Shown: positions 24,278 through 33,334 of the stretch, piece after piece | Layout: every line of letters begins with the position of its first letter | Numbering within the stretch: the stretch's first letter is position 1 | Origin: Acidobacteriota bacterium | GTDB taxonomy: Bacteria; Acidobacteriota; Terriglobia; Terriglobales; Acidobacteriaceae | NCBI GenBank assembly: GCA_003224905.1 | Contig: QIAA01000029.1 | Coordinates: 1 to 35,263 of the forward strand | Length of the DNA stretch: 35,263 nt | Direction: 5' to 3' | Notes under the pieces: model-generated | Seen by the model: the letters and a program-made list of their open reading frames with translations, nothing else | What the model was told of the DNA's origin: nothing | Databases searched by the model: none | Translations under genes and position numbers: made by a program

Positions 24278-24715
24278 ATGAGGTCATGCATCTGCGTTTT
24301 GTTTGCCCTGCTTTGCCCACCGCTCTTCGGTGTGTCCTGTCCAGGTGATCAGGCGAAGGATGAGGGTTCATTGATTCTGCTGGAACAGAATTGGGCACAA
24401 GCGCTGCAACGGCACGATTCGAAAACGGTCAGCTGCATTCTTGCCGATGAATTTGAGGACGCTGATGTGGACGGCCGGCTTCACAACCGCGAACAGGCAT
24501 TGGCTCATATCGCCCAACGCCGTCCTGGAAGGAATGCGCTTAGTGAGATGAAGTCCCACATCTATGGAGAGATTGGTTATGTTCGCGGTCTAAACACCGT
24601 AACCGATCCCAACGGTAAGGTCATCGCCAACGTTCGGTTCACCGATATTTTCGTCTATCGCGACGGACGCTGGCAGGCGCTTTCCGGCCAGGAAACCCTG
24701 CTCAATGATCGTTGA
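24278..24715 (+). CDS. Exported DUF4440/SnoaL-like (NTF2-fold) protein
   Basis: 145 aa. An N-terminal signal peptide (MRSCICVLFALLCPPLFGVSC; a possible lipobox FGVSC) is followed by an NTF2-like domain: LLEQNWAQALQRHDSKTV, the strand block ADEFEDADVDG, then VRFTDIFVYRDGRWQALSGQET typical of DUF4440. An AAGGAG lies six nt before the ATG. Members are small periplasmic or extracellular proteins, some enzymes and many without known activity. It stands alone, divergent from the ACP genes. The 232 bp between them shows no further gene. Confidence 0.78.
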   Translation: MRSCICVLFALLCPPLFGVSCPGDQAKDEGSLILLEQNWAQALQRHDSKTVSCILADEFEDADVDGRLHNREQALAHIAQRRPGRNALSEMKSHIYGEIGYVRGLNTVTDPNGKVIANVRFTDIFVYRDGRWQALSGQETLLNDR

Positions 24716-24859
24716 AGATACCGTAGACTTCGTCCCTTTATGTCGGTTCTCGTTAATAACACGTGGAAACCACAAAGAACACGAAGGACCCGAAGGGACT
24801 CAGCCGTGATTATTGCTGCTGAAGGCAGCTCAACAACTGGTGTGACTTTGAACGCGAGG

Positions 24860-24921
24860 TTCGTATCAGAGCATCGCTTCAGCGATGCCAAAGAGCCGCC
24901 CACCGCGCTCCCTTTAGGAGC
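24860..24921. repeat. Twin-hairpin dispersed repeat, copy 2
   Basis: GCATCGCT (24871-24878) pairs with AGCGATGC (24881-24888); GCTCC (24907-24911) pairs with GGAGC (24917-24921). The first 30 bases match 5519-5548 at 29/30. The rest of 24716-25009 has a degenerate CACAAAG/CGAAGGA stretch near 24768-24790 and an 89-codon open frame that I regard as chance. Confidence 0.72.
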
Positions 24922-25009
24922 AGGATTGGTTCTTTATGCAGAATGTTTCGTTGAGGAACGCAACCTTCGACGCCGCAATTTTCTAAACTGCTCGAAGGGG
25001 ATGCGCTAA

Positions 25010-25459
25010 ATGCGGGCCGTCGTTCAGCGCGTGACTAGTGCCCAGGTTACAGCGAACGGAGATCTGGCCGGACAAATCGGCGCCGGGCTGCTCGTATTGC
25101 TCGGAGTGGCGAAAACGGATGTGGAATCTGATGCGGACTACCTGGCCGAGAAGATCATAGGATTGCGGGTGTTTGAAGATGAGGGCGGGAAGATGAATCG
25201 ACCCGTAACTGAAATCGGAGGTGCGATTCTGGTTGTGTCGCAGTTCACGCTATATGGCGATGTGCGTTGGGGCAAGCGGCCTGCCTTCGACGCTGCCGCC
25301 GCGCCGGAGCGCGCCTGTGAGCTGTACGAATACTTTGTTAAGCGCGTGCGCGCCGCGGGCTTACTGTGTGAGACTGGCCGCTTTCAGCAGATGATGGAAG
25401 TCGAATTGATCAACGACGGCCCAGTCACCATCCTCCTGGACTCATCCAAAGTCTTTTGA
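25010..25459 (+). CDS. dtd: D-aminoacyl-tRNA deacylase
   Basis: 149 aa, full-length DTD. It hydrolyses D-amino acids (and glycine from tRNA-Ala) off tRNA as proofreading in trans. Both active-site motifs are present: SQFTLYGD (usually SQFTLYAD, a small change) and [11 protein letters not shown] containing the cross-subunit Gly-cisPro. The start ATG is 21 nt after an AAGGGG-like stretch; no other good start is seen. It converges with folP with 14 bp between stops. Confidence 0.94.
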   Translation: MRAVVQRVTSAQVTANGDLAGQIGAGLLVLLGVAKTDVESDADYLAEKIIGLRVFEDEGGKMNRPVTEIGGAILVVSQFTLYGDVRWGKRPAFDAAAAPERACELYEYFVKRVRAAGLLCETGRFQQMMEVELINDGPVTILLDSSKVF

Positions 25460-25473
25460 GCTGCTGCTCGCCA

Positions 25474-26385
25474 TTAGCTCACAACCACATCCGCGATCAG
25501 CGCCGCATCGGCGCATGCTCTGACATCGTGGGTTCGAATAATATGCGCGCCCTTCAGGATAGCTACAGTTTCCCCGGCCACGGTCCCAAACGATCGATCC
25601 GTAACCGGGGCATCCTTTCCGTGGCGTGCCAAGGCTCGCCCAATAAAGGACTTTCGGGACACTCCGGCCAGGAGCGGAAAACGTAGCTGATGAATTTCAT
25701 CAAACCTCTTCAGCAGAGGGTAATTTTGCTCGAAATTCTTCCCAAACCCGAATCCCGGATCGAGCACCAGTCGCTCTCGCTTGATGCCCGCCAGCATTGC
25801 CGTATCCGCCCACTCCCGAAGCTCGCGCTTGACCAGAGTCACGATATCGGAGGCCGGCGGCAGCGAACGCCACTCCTCCGGACGTCCACGCATGTGCATC
25901 AGTACCCCGCCGCATTTCAGTTCCGCCAAGGTTCGTTTCATTTGCGGGTCCCATCGGAATCCGCTTACATCATTTACGACTTCCGCCCCTGCACTCACCG
26001 CAGCTCTGGCAACATTCGCCCGATACGTGTCCACGGAGATCACCGCCTCAGGCTGCTTCCGCTTTAGCTCCGAGATAACGGGAAGAATGCGGTCAAGTTC
26101 CTCCTGTTCGCTCACAGACTTCTTGCCGGATTTTCCAGAACCAGCGCCGGATTCCCCTGAGCCTTCAACCAATACTCCTGGTCTGGTCGACACACCTCCT
26201 ACATCAATAATCTCCGCGCCGTCGGCCAGAAGCCGCAACCCTTGAGCCACCGCAGCATCGCGCTCCAGATACTTCCCTCCATTCGAAAAAGAGTCCGGAG
26301 TAACGTTTACCACTCCCATGATGAGCGTTCGTTTGCCCAGCAGTAGCGAGCGAGCACCGATATTCCAGTCGAAGACCGGCCGCAT
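25474..26385 (-). CDS. folP: Dihydropteroate synthase
   Basis: 303 aa from ATG 26385. Joins pterin pyrophosphate to p-aminobenzoate in folate synthesis. Motifs: MGVVNVTPDSFSNGG near the N-terminus, IIDVGGVSTRPG, the VNDVSGF block, LDPGFGFGK and GVSRKSFIG; all substrate-binding regions look intact. After the second motif there is a Gly/Ser-rich insert (residues about 75-90) not usually so long. The frame extends upstream; Met at 26424 has a slightly better ribosome site (AGGTG) and adds 13 residues, so the start is open to doubt. Confidence 0.93.
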   Translation of the reverse strand: MRPVFDWNIGARSLLLGKRTLIMGVVNVTPDSFSNGGKYLERDAAVAQGLRLLADGAEIIDVGGVSTRPGVLVEGSGESGAGSGKSGKKSVSEQEELDRILPVISELKRKQPEAVISVDTYRANVARAAVSAGAEVVNDVSGFRWDPQMKRTLAELKCGGVLMHMRGRPEEWRSLPPASDIVTLVKRELREWADTAMLAGIKRERLVLDPGFGFGKNFEQNYPLLKRFDEIHQLRFPLLAGVSRKSFIGRALARHGKDAPVTDRSFGTVAGETVAILKGAHIIRTHDVRACADAALIADVVVS

Positions 26386-26443
26386 GGCAGGGATTGTAAT
26401 TGAGTTGGAGTGGGCCAAATGCATGCCACGCACCTGACTGGGG

Positions 26444-26468
26444 CCTTTGCGTCCTTCGCGGTTAAAGG
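26444..26468 (-). repeat. Dispersed CCTTTAACCGC...CGCAAAG repeat, second copy
   Basis: Its reverse complement begins CCTTTAACCGC and ends GACGCAAAGG, matching 10872 onward with few differences. It lies just upstream of folP. Confidence 0.5.
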
Positions 26469-26573
26469 TTTTACAGCTGGTGTTCCCACTCTGTCCGGAT
26501 GCGGGCGCCTCGACGTGCACCTACTGCCAATGCATCCTGTTTAGTCCAGAGTGATAGAATCTTTTAAACACCC

Positions 26574-28136
26574 ATGCGTCTGCACCGCAGGCTTACTGCT
26601 GCGCTCTTCTGTGTCCTGCTGACAATTCAGGCTTACCCCGCTTCCCGCAAAGCGCTTGAGAAGCGCATCTCAACCATACTCTCCACCCCTGATCTCACCC
26701 GCGGCTTTTGGGGAATGGAGGTGGTCTCTCTCTCTACAGGGAAAGTCCTTTATTCGCAAAATGGGGACAAGCTGTTTATTCCAGCGTCCAATACAAAGCT
26801 CTTCACCACAGCCGCGGCATTAGCTCTGATCGGCTCGGACTACAAATTCCGCACCAGCGTGGAAACGAATGGGGTGCTGGACAAGCACGGCCGGCTCACC
26901 GGGGATCTAGTGCTGATCGGACGGGGCGATCCTAATCTGTCCGGTCGCGTATTGCCCTTCGCACAGCGAACCGAGCGCAACGACCATCCCATTCTGGTTC
27001 TCGAACAATTGGCAGACCAATTAGTGCAGAAAGGCGTCAAGTATGTTGACGGCGACATCGTGGCCGATGACTCCTATTTCGCCTTCGAACGCTATGGCGA
27101 AGGTTGGAGCCAGGATGATTTGGTGTGGGATTACGGTGCCCCGGTTTCGGCTCTCACCATCAATGACAACGTAATTTTCGTGAGCATTCTTCCAGCTGAT
27201 CGTGCGGGCGACCGTGCCTTCGTCAGCATCACACCTTTTGCGAATTACTACCGCATTGACAATCGCATCATCACCACGCCCGCCGGCACTGGCCGCAAGA
27301 TTTTCATTAATCGTGAGCCCGGGTCCACGGTCTTGACTTTGTGGGGCAATATGCCTCTCGATGATGCGGGTGCAAACGAGGATCTCGCCATCGAGGATCC
27401 AGCTGAGTTTGCTGCAACGGTATTCCGTCAGCTGTTGGAGTCCCGTGGCATCGCTGTTTACGGGAAACAGCGTACCCGTCACACCGAACTTGCCAGCCTC
27501 TCAACGTTCAGCGTCACCGCACTCGCTCCAGCCCGGGGCGGAGACGAAACCTCGCATGGTTTCCAGACTCAGTCACTCGTGCTCGCCAGTAACGACTCCA
27601 AGCCTCTCATTGAGGACTTGCGCGTTATTAACAAAGTCAGCCAAAACTTGCATGCCGAGATCTTGCTGCGGCTCTTAGGAAGGGAGAAAGGTACCGCCGG
27701 GACTGTTGAGGGAGGGCTGGAAGTCTTGCGCGGCTTTCTCAATCAGGCGGGAATTTCGCCTGACCAGTACGTTTTCTACGACGGCTCGGGCCTCTCCCGC
27801 GAAAACCTGGTGACCGCCCATGCAATCGTACAGTTACTGCGATACGCCGCATCTCAACCCTGGGGCTCAAGCTTTCGTGACACCTTCCCGGTCGCAGGCA
27901 TCGACGGTTCGCTTTCCGATCGGTTAAAGAATATTGATCCCCTGATTCGCGTCCAGGCCAAGACTGGATCTCTTGGAGGGGTCAAAGCCCTCTCCGGCTA
28001 CGCCACAACTGGCAAAGGCGAGGACATCGCGTTCTCAATCCTTTCGAACAATCTGAATGTGGCGGGCAAACGCGTGAATGACACAATCGATAGCCTGGTG
28101 GAAGCAATCGTGACGGACCACTCTCATAAGAAGTGA
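26574..28136 (+). CDS. dacB: D-alanyl-D-alanine carboxypeptidase/endopeptidase (PBP4 type)
   Basis: 520 aa with a signal peptide (residues 1-23, hydrophobic core LTAALFCVLLTIQA). A class C low-mass penicillin-binding protein of the peptidase S13 family: the SXXK box is Ser72-Asn-Thr-Lys75 (PASNTKLF), the second box lies in DGSGLSRENL (about 403-412), and the KTG box is Lys463-Thr-Gly (AKTGSLGG). It trims or cuts peptidoglycan cross-links in the periplasm. The gap from box one to box two, with an inserted domain, is typical of PBP4. It is divergent from folP and alone. Confidence 0.93.
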   Translation: MRLHRRLTAALFCVLLTIQAYPASRKALEKRISTILSTPDLTRGFWGMEVVSLSTGKVLYSQNGDKLFIPASNTKLFTTAAALALIGSDYKFRTSVETNGVLDKHGRLTGDLVLIGRGDPNLSGRVLPFAQRTERNDHPILVLEQLADQLVQKGVKYVDGDIVADDSYFAFERYGEGWSQDDLVWDYGAPVSALTINDNVIFVSILPADRAGDRAFVSITPFANYYRIDNRIITTPAGTGRKIFINREPGSTVLTLWGNMPLDDAGANEDLAIEDPAEFAATVFRQLLESRGIAVYGKQRTRHTELASLSTFSVTALAPARGGDETSHGFQTQSLVLASNDSKPLIEDLRVINKVSQNLHAEILLRLLGREKGTAGTVEGGLEVLRGFLNQAGISPDQYVFYDGSGLSRENLVTAHAIVQLLRYAASQPWGSSFRDTFPVAGIDGSLSDRLKNIDPLIRVQAKTGSLGGVKALSGYATTGKGEDIAFSILSNNLNVAGKRVNDTIDSLVEAIVTDHSHKK

Positions 28137-28173
28137 CATGCGGCCTTATACGTCCCAGGTAACCCCCGTCTGA

Positions 28174-28211
28174 TGTCATGCTGAGCGAAGCGAAGCATCT
28201 ATGCATTTCGC
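28174..28211 (+). repeat. Dispersed TGTCATGCTGAGCGAAG...ATGCATTTCGC repeat
   Basis: Shares TGTCAT, CTGA, and the ending ATCTATGCATTTC(C)GC with 33853-33903, and its first half with 8464-8506. It lies between dacB and the DUF488 gene, which otherwise hold only complementary CTGAGC/GCTCAG stretches. Confidence 0.55.
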
Positions 28212-28308
28212 TTCTCCCGGGTGCATTGCTTCTTCGCTCAGACTGAGCGTTAGAGCAGCCTGAGCCCGGCTACAGCTATCTTCCGAGCTGCAGGCCGGGT
28301 ACCCCCGC

Positions 28309-28737
28309 TCACCGCGACATCCGCTTTGCCTGGCGCTCCCGCGCAGAGCGCACTGCCCCGGGACCGGTACCGGTGGGTGGTTTGCGCATTCCTTCCAAAA
28401 GATGTTTCAGCACGACTGCATTGTTACGCCGCAAGTCTTTCGACGCGAACAAGAGGGTGAGCTTCTTCTTGCTTCTTGCGAGCCGGTACAGCTCCTCGAG
28501 ATGTGCTGCGGCGTCCGATTCAGATAACTCCTGGAGATAACGCTTGCAAAAAGTATGCCATGCGTCTGGACGCGCATGGAACCACTTGCGCAGCTCGTCC
28601 GAAGGCGCCAGTTCACGCAGCCAGGTATCAACAGCAGCTTGTCGTTTGGTAAGTCCTCTCGGCCAGAGCCGGTCGACCAGAACGCGCGTGCCGTCGCCCG
28701 GCGCCGCCTTCTCGTAAACACGTTTGATCCGAATCAT
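28309..28737 (-). CDS. DUF488 family protein, YeaO-like
   Basis: 142 aa with the YeaO-type signature IKRVYEKAAPGDGTRVLVDRLWPRGLTK at its N-terminus (given in two parts: IKRVYEKAAPGDG and RVLVDRLWPRGL), then WLRELAPSDELRKWFH and LLFASKDLRRNNAVVLK. It is a small cytosolic protein of unknown biochemical role. It is a second, distant member of the DUF488 superfamily in this window, the other being at 15304. A basic C-terminal tail (SARERQAKRMSR) is unusual. No operon partner. Confidence 0.85.
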   Translation of the reverse strand: MIRIKRVYEKAAPGDGTRVLVDRLWPRGLTKRQAAVDTWLRELAPSDELRKWFHARPDAWHTFCKRYLQELSESDAAAHLEELYRLARSKKKLTLLFASKDLRRNNAVVLKHLLEGMRKPPTGTGPGAVRSARERQAKRMSR

Positions 28738-28775
28738 GTTCTTGATGCTCTGTTATTGTACGTCTGAAGCTACGC

Positions 28776-29153
28776 ATGAATCTGAAATCTAAAATCATCA
28801 ATCTAAAATTGTTTTCTCTTTATCTTTTTCTCTCCGCGACGCTCGTTGCCTGCGATGTCGAAATCCGCAAGACCGACGCTCAGCTCGGACTCAACCCGCA
28901 GCAATCTGCAGGCCGCCGCGTCTACGACTCTTACTGCTACCGCTGTCACGAGCCTTATTCATCACGAGGCAAGAAGGGCCGCACCCTCAAAGGCGTGTTC
29001 GGCAGGCAATTCCTTCCGCAGAGTGGACTGCCCGCAAACGACCCGCAGGTCGGAGACATCATTCGCTACGGCCGCAACATGATGCCCTCGTTTGGTCAGG
29101 AGCTTACGCCGCAGCAGATCCAGGATCTTCTGGCCTATCTGCACACGTTGTAA
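28776..29153 (+). CDS. Lipoprotein c-type cytochrome (mono-heme)
   Basis: 125 aa. The N-terminus is a lipoprotein signal (lipobox LVAC, Cys26), so it would be tethered on the periplasmic side of a membrane. One heme site Cys54-Tyr-Arg-Cys57-His58; the likely distal ligand is Met102 or Met103 in GRNMMPSFG; the C-terminal helix LTPQQIQDLLAYLHTL is the classic class I end. It probably shuttles electrons, but no oxidase or dehydrogenase gene adjoins it. It is followed in 27 bp by an MBL-fold gene in the same direction, with no obvious link. The first codons contain a short A/T-rich repeat of ATCTAAAAT. Confidence 0.87.
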   Translation: MNLKSKIINLKLFSLYLFLSATLVACDVEIRKTDAQLGLNPQQSAGRRVYDSYCYRCHEPYSSRGKKGRTLKGVFGRQFLPQSGLPANDPQVGDIIRYGRNMMPSFGQELTPQQIQDLLAYLHTL

Positions 29154-29180
29154 TCCGCGGCTTGGTATCCTTCATTGCCT

Positions 29181-30017
29181 ATGCCCGTCCTGACTCTCGG
29201 CGACTTCGAGCTGATTGCAGTTTCTGACGGCACTTATCACTTGGACGGTGGAGCCTTCTTCGGCGTCGTGCCCAAGGTAATGTGGGAAAAGAAAATCAGA
29301 CCAGACGAGAAGAACCGGGTCCTGACTGGATTGAACTCGATCGTCATCCGTACGGGTGAGCAGACAGTTCTGATCGAAACCGGCATCGGCAACAAGCTGC
29401 CGGAGAAGATGGCCGAAATTTATGGCCAACCGGCGCGACTGCTGGACGATCTTTCAGCGGCCGGAATCTCGCCGCCAGATATCGACGTCGTGATCAACAC
29501 CCATCTCCACTTCGATCACTGCGGCTGGAACACAATTCAACAAGGTGAAAAAATAGTCGCGACGTTTCCGAAAGCCACTTACTACGTCCAACGCGGAGAG
29601 TGGGAGCACGCTCGCCAGCAACATGAGCGAGACAGGATCAGTTACCTGAGCCCGAACTATGATCCGCTGGTGGAAAGTGGAAAGATGCGCCTTCTGCAAG
29701 GCGATCAGGAGATCGTGCCTGGAATCTCGGTCAAAGTCTTCCCCGGCCACACCCGCGACATGCAAGCCGTAATCATCCAGAGCGCCGGCAAAACCGCCTG
29801 CTATATCTCAGACCTGATTCCCACCACCGCCCATCTCGATCTGCCTTGGACCACCGGCTTTGACCTGTTCCCACTGGAAACCATCGATAACCGCAAGCGT
29901 TACTACGCCCAGGCCATCCCCGAAAACTGGCTCACAATCTTCACCCACGAGACCGGCGTCCCGTGGGCGTATCTGGAGAAGAATGAAAAAGGAAGAATCT
30001 CCCCGAGACCGACCTGA
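29181..30017 (+). CDS. MBL-fold metallo-hydrolase
   Basis: 278 aa from ATG 29181 (a TTG two codons earlier is possible). The metal motif is His108-Leu-His110-Phe-Asp112-His113 (THLHFDHCGW), with a later His in PGHTRD and an Asp in YISDLIP, so two metals can be bound. It is of the lactonase/quorum-quenching-like MBL branch, without a signal peptide; the substrate cannot be predicted. Weak ribosome site. It may be co-transcribed with the cytochrome gene. Converges with dus. Confidence 0.88.
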   Translation: MPVLTLGDFELIAVSDGTYHLDGGAFFGVVPKVMWEKKIRPDEKNRVLTGLNSIVIRTGEQTVLIETGIGNKLPEKMAEIYGQPARLLDDLSAAGISPPDIDVVINTHLHFDHCGWNTIQQGEKIVATFPKATYYVQRGEWEHARQQHERDRISYLSPNYDPLVESGKMRLLQGDQEIVPGISVKVFPGHTRDMQAVIIQSAGKTACYISDLIPTTAHLDLPWTTGFDLFPLETIDNRKRYYAQAIPENWLTIFTHETGVPWAYLEKNEKGRISPRPT

Positions 30018-30064
30018 GCCTCCGGAGCGATTTTCTCCGCGCCCTCTGCGGCTTCTCTCTGCGC

Positions 30065-31252
30065 TTAAAAGCTCTGACAAACCCGGCTCTCGAAAAACTC
30101 CTCCACTCTCCCAAGAATCTCCGGCGCACTCTTCGACTCGTAGATCGCCTTCCGCAGCGACGCCCCTCCGTTCACCCCATGCGTGAACCACGAAGCAAAC
30201 TGCTTCATCTTGCCTTCCGCGCCGGGAATCTCTTCTTCAATCAGCATGCGAAAGTAGGTGCGGATCATCTCGTACCGATCCGCCTCCGTAGGCTCGTCGT
30301 AAGGAGCCGCGCCGCTTGTACCAGCCGCGAAGGGCACGACTTCAGACGCTGCGGAAAAACTCTGATTTTGGGTGGCGCAGCGCTTCCAGCGCTGCGGAAC
30401 CGCGTTACTTTCAATGTGGGCTTTAGCCCCTGAGGAAGCCAACGCTTCTTCAAAATCGCTCCCAACGCCGCCTTCCCCAATACCGCTCGTCGCCAGCCAC
30501 TCACAGTACCGCTCGATCTGCCGAAAGATCCATGGATTCGACGGCGCTGTCCGCCCAATCATGACCGCATCACAGCCGGTCCGCGCAACCATTGCACAGG
30601 CGTCTTCCGGCGTGCGGATGTCTCCATTACCGATCACTGGAATCTTCACCGCATCCTTCACAGCTGCAATCCACTCCCATCGAGCGTCGCCACTGTAACC
30701 CTGCTCGCGAGTACGGGCGTGCAGCGCAACCGCACAAAGCCCGCAGTCTTCGGCCATCTTGGCGAGTTCGATACACACAATTTCCGCATCATCCCACCCC
30801 GCGCGGAACTTCACCGTAAAAGGAATCTTCACCGCCGCTCGCACCGCCTCAAAAATGCGCCGAATCACCGGCAGATCGCGCAGCAGTCCCGACCCGCCAT
30901 TACACTTCACAACTTTTTTCGCTGGACACCCCAAGTTCAGATCGACCAGATCAAATCCCAGGGCTTCCACGATGCGCGCCGCATCCGCAATCACCTGTGG
31001 ATCGCTGCCGAAAAGCTGCGCTGAGATGGGATGTTCGTCCTCATAGAAATGCAGGTAGCGCTTGGCTTTCTTGTCTTTGGCGCGAAGCACGCCGTCCGCC
31101 GACGTAAACTCGGTCATGATCAGCCCGCATCCGCCAAGGTTGCGAATGAAACGGCGAAAAACCGTGTCGGTGACCCCTGCCATTGGGGCGAGGACGGTGG
31201 CCGGCGAGATCTCAACTGAGCCGATCTTTAGAATTTGCGGGACGAGCACCAC
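30065..31252 (-). CDS. dus: tRNA-dihydrouridine synthase with an in-frame repeat insertion
   Basis: 395 aa, about 50-60 more than a usual DusB-like enzyme. The FMN TIM-barrel reduces uridines in tRNA D-loops: LAPMAGVTDTVFRR, the catalytic Cys109 in NLGCPAKKV, KFRAGWDD and VIGNGDI are all there. After RQIERYCEWL (to about 252) comes a stretch to about residue 317 that resembles no Dus, ending where EADRYEMIRTYF resumes the C-terminal helical domain. On DNA this stretch (about 30307-30445) contains the window's twin-hairpin repeat. The reading frame is kept. GTG start; a second GTG is the next codon. Same direction as selB, 60 bp downstream of it. Confidence 0.9.
   Translation of the reverse strand: MVLVPQILKIGSVEISPATVLAPMAGVTDTVFRRFIRNLGGCGLIMTEFTSADGVLRAKDKKAKRYLHFYEDEHPISAQLFGSDPQVIADAARIVEALGFDLVDLNLGCPAKKVVKCNGGSGLLRDLPVIRRIFEAVRAAVKIPFTVKFRAGWDDAEIVCIELAKMAEDCGLCAVALHARTREQGYSGDARWEWIAAVKDAVKIPVIGNGDIRTPEDACAMVARTGCDAVMIGRTAPSNPWIFRQIERYCEWLATSGIGEGGVGSDFEEALASSGAKAHIESNAVPQRWKRCATQNQSFSAASEVVPFAAGTSGAAPYDEPTEADRYEMIRTYFRMLIEEEIPGAEGKMKQFASWFTHGVNGGASLRKAIYESKSAPEILGRVEEFFESRVCQSF
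30330..30435. repeat. Twin-hairpin repeat inside dus, copy 3
   Basis: CGCAGCGCT (30376-30384) pairs with AGCGCTGCG (30388-30396); GGGCT (30418-30422) pairs with AGCCC (30425-30429) and is followed by CTGAGG, the tail also seen after the second hairpin at 5584-5588. An additional GACTTCAGACG-type half-hairpin lies at about 30338-30352. It falls exactly in the non-family insert of Dus. Confidence 0.65.
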
Positions 31253-31312
31253 AACTTTGATGTTACCACCCGTCAGCCAGATCTCTGGAATAGCCTGGCT
31301 GACCTGGCTTCG

Positions 31313-33208
31313 CTAGAGGATCACCCGCTCATCCCCCATCCTTCTCGTCACATGCTCGCGGTCGAGATATTCAAGTAGCGGGATTGCGTATTTTCGCGTG
31401 ACTCCGGTCAAGTCTTTGAAATGCGCCACATCAATTCTTGGTGACCTGGATTTCTCTGCCAGCACTGCCTTTCGCAGCTCTTCCAGCGCACTACGGTGAA
31501 ATACTAGATCTTCGGAGATCTTCAGCAGGGTCTTATCGCGCAATAGCAAGGTAACAATTTTTTGTGCGCGATTCTTGTCCACTTTCAATCCAGCCAACAC
31601 ATCTTTCAGCGCAGGAACTTTCAGCCCTGCCGATAAGAACGCCTCTTCGATCAGCTTCTTGGATTCGGCCTCCTCGTCTTTCATCACCACCCCGTGCCCG
31701 GGAAGGTTAATGAGTTCTCCCGCGAGTTCCAGCTTCTTTGAGGAAACCAACTGCTGTAACGCAAGCGCAAAGACCTCGGCCGAGAGCTGAAGCTTTTCCC
31801 GAAGTGCTTGTTTGCTCATCCCGGCTACGAGAGGATTCTGCGAATGGAAGGCTGCAACAGTTTGCAGCAGGCGCACCTTTAGATGCTCAACCACTTCGGA
31901 CTGCATGAGCAGATCGCCCGCGCGCACGATGTGGCCGTTCACCGCACTATCGTGCAAGTACTTCTCGATCAACTCCCGTCGCCAACCGGTCTCGGCTACT
32001 GCTTGTGTTAACGACAAACCCGTCTCAGCCCGACGGCTAATACGTGCCTCGATAATCGACACCGGATCATCCTTGGCCAGAACATTCAGAAATGACTGCT
32101 GCGCATCTTTAGCAAACTTTGGCAGCGCCGCAGCGTCCAGCACTACCCCACCCCCAATCGTGATCACGGGAGAGAACTGCCGGATGATGAAGCGATCACG
32201 AGGAAGTAACTGCACAGGATTGTCCAGACGCAACTGTACGAAAGCAGATTCCCCAGGCGCGACTCGTTGTCTTCCGGAGAGAACGACTGTGGCAATCGTC
32301 TCCGAAGTGTAAGCATGCAAGTGAACGCGGGCTCGATCCTTCAACGGCTTGGCCGAAAGAAGCAGCGAAAGCGATGCGCCTACCCGTAATGTGGCTTGAA
32401 ATGTTGCCGGAGGAGCAAGCATCATGCCCCGCGCCAGCGTTTCGGTTTCCGCGCCAGCAAGATTCAACGCAGTTCTCTGGCCAGCGAACGCCTGCTCCGC
32501 TGGCCGCCCGTGTACCTGCACGCCGCGTACGCGCACCCGTTGCCCACTGGGGAAAATCTCAAGCTCCTCATCCTTACGTATCGTGCCCGAGATCAGTGTT
32601 CCGGTAATCACGGTCCCAAAGCCTTTCATCGTAAAAACGCGGTCGATGGGAAGACGTGCCAGCGCGGCAGAGTCCCTGGCGAAAACCTGCGAAGCAATTT
32701 GCACCAAGGCTCGCTTGAGATTATCGAGACCTGAGCCAGTCAGGGAACTGACCGGAATTAGAGGCGCTGACTCCAGAAAAGATCCACGGACAAACTCTTC
32801 TACTTCAAGCCGCACCACATCCAGAGTCTCGCGATCCACCAGATCGGACTTCGTCAGCACCGTAATGCCGCGCTGCACAGAAAGCAGCCGGCAAATATCA
32901 AAATGCTCGCGCGTCTGAGGTTTGATGGATTCATCAGCCGCAATCACCAACAGCACGAGATCAATGCCGCCAATCCCCGCCAGCATATTGCGCACGAAGC
33001 GCTCGTGCCCGGGAACATCCACAAACCCCAGTCGAAGTACTTCGCCACTCGGTGACGGCAGCTCCAGATGCGCAAAGCCGATGTCGATGGTGATTCCGCG
33101 CCGCTTTTCTTCTTCCAGGCGGTCGGCATCAATGCCGGTGAGAGCCTTTACCAGTGCGGTTTTTCCGTGATCGATATGCCCGGCGGTGCCGACGACTACG
33201 CACTTCAT
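31313..33208 (-). CDS. selB: Selenocysteine-specific translation elongation factor
   Basis: 631 aa from ATG 33208. The GTPase marks are [19 protein letters not shown] and TKSD; translation-factor domains 2 and 3 follow ([15 protein letters not shown]), and the C-terminal half is a series of winged helices that reads the SECIS hairpin, ending [19 protein letters not shown]. It brings Sec-tRNA to in-frame UGA codons. Upstream residues in the open frame are not family-like. A TATACT lies 7 nt before the ATG, so the mRNA may be nearly leaderless. selA, selD and tRNA-Sec are not in the window. Confidence 0.94.
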   Translation of the reverse strand: MKCVVVGTAGHIDHGKTALVKALTGIDADRLEEEKRRGITIDIGFAHLELPSPSGEVLRLGFVDVPGHERFVRNMLAGIGGIDLVLLVIAADESIKPQTREHFDICRLLSVQRGITVLTKSDLVDRETLDVVRLEVEEFVRGSFLESAPLIPVSSLTGSGLDNLKRALVQIASQVFARDSAALARLPIDRVFTMKGFGTVITGTLISGTIRKDEELEIFPSGQRVRVRGVQVHGRPAEQAFAGQRTALNLAGAETETLARGMMLAPPATFQATLRVGASLSLLLSAKPLKDRARVHLHAYTSETIATVVLSGRQRVAPGESAFVQLRLDNPVQLLPRDRFIIRQFSPVITIGGGVVLDAAALPKFAKDAQQSFLNVLAKDDPVSIIEARISRRAETGLSLTQAVAETGWRRELIEKYLHDSAVNGHIVRAGDLLMQSEVVEHLKVRLLQTVAAFHSQNPLVAGMSKQALREKLQLSAEVFALALQQLVSSKKLELAGELINLPGHGVVMKDEEAESKKLIEEAFLSAGLKVPALKDVLAGLKVDKNRAQKIVTLLLRDKTLLKISEDLVFHRSALEELRKAVLAEKSRSPRIDVAHFKDLTGVTRKYAIPLLEYLDREHVTRRMGDERVIL

Positions 33209-33334
33209 CGCACATAGTATAGCTGCCGTTTGCGGCTCGCCTTGAAGCCAACCCGCGCGATGACCATCACGACAAAAAATCTCCCTGTCGTTTACGTTGC
33301 GCATTCTCCCCACTTGTGCCAACGTCAAGAGTGA

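Noticed and set aside
24740..25009. 89-codon plus-strand ORF before dtd
   Set aside because: It runs through two dispersed repeats and has a composition unlike a protein; no start signal.
33209..33334. tRNA-Sec or SECIS near selB
   Set aside because: No long-acceptor tRNA, CCA-type end or GGTTCGA T-arm is seen in this gap or in other gaps of the window.
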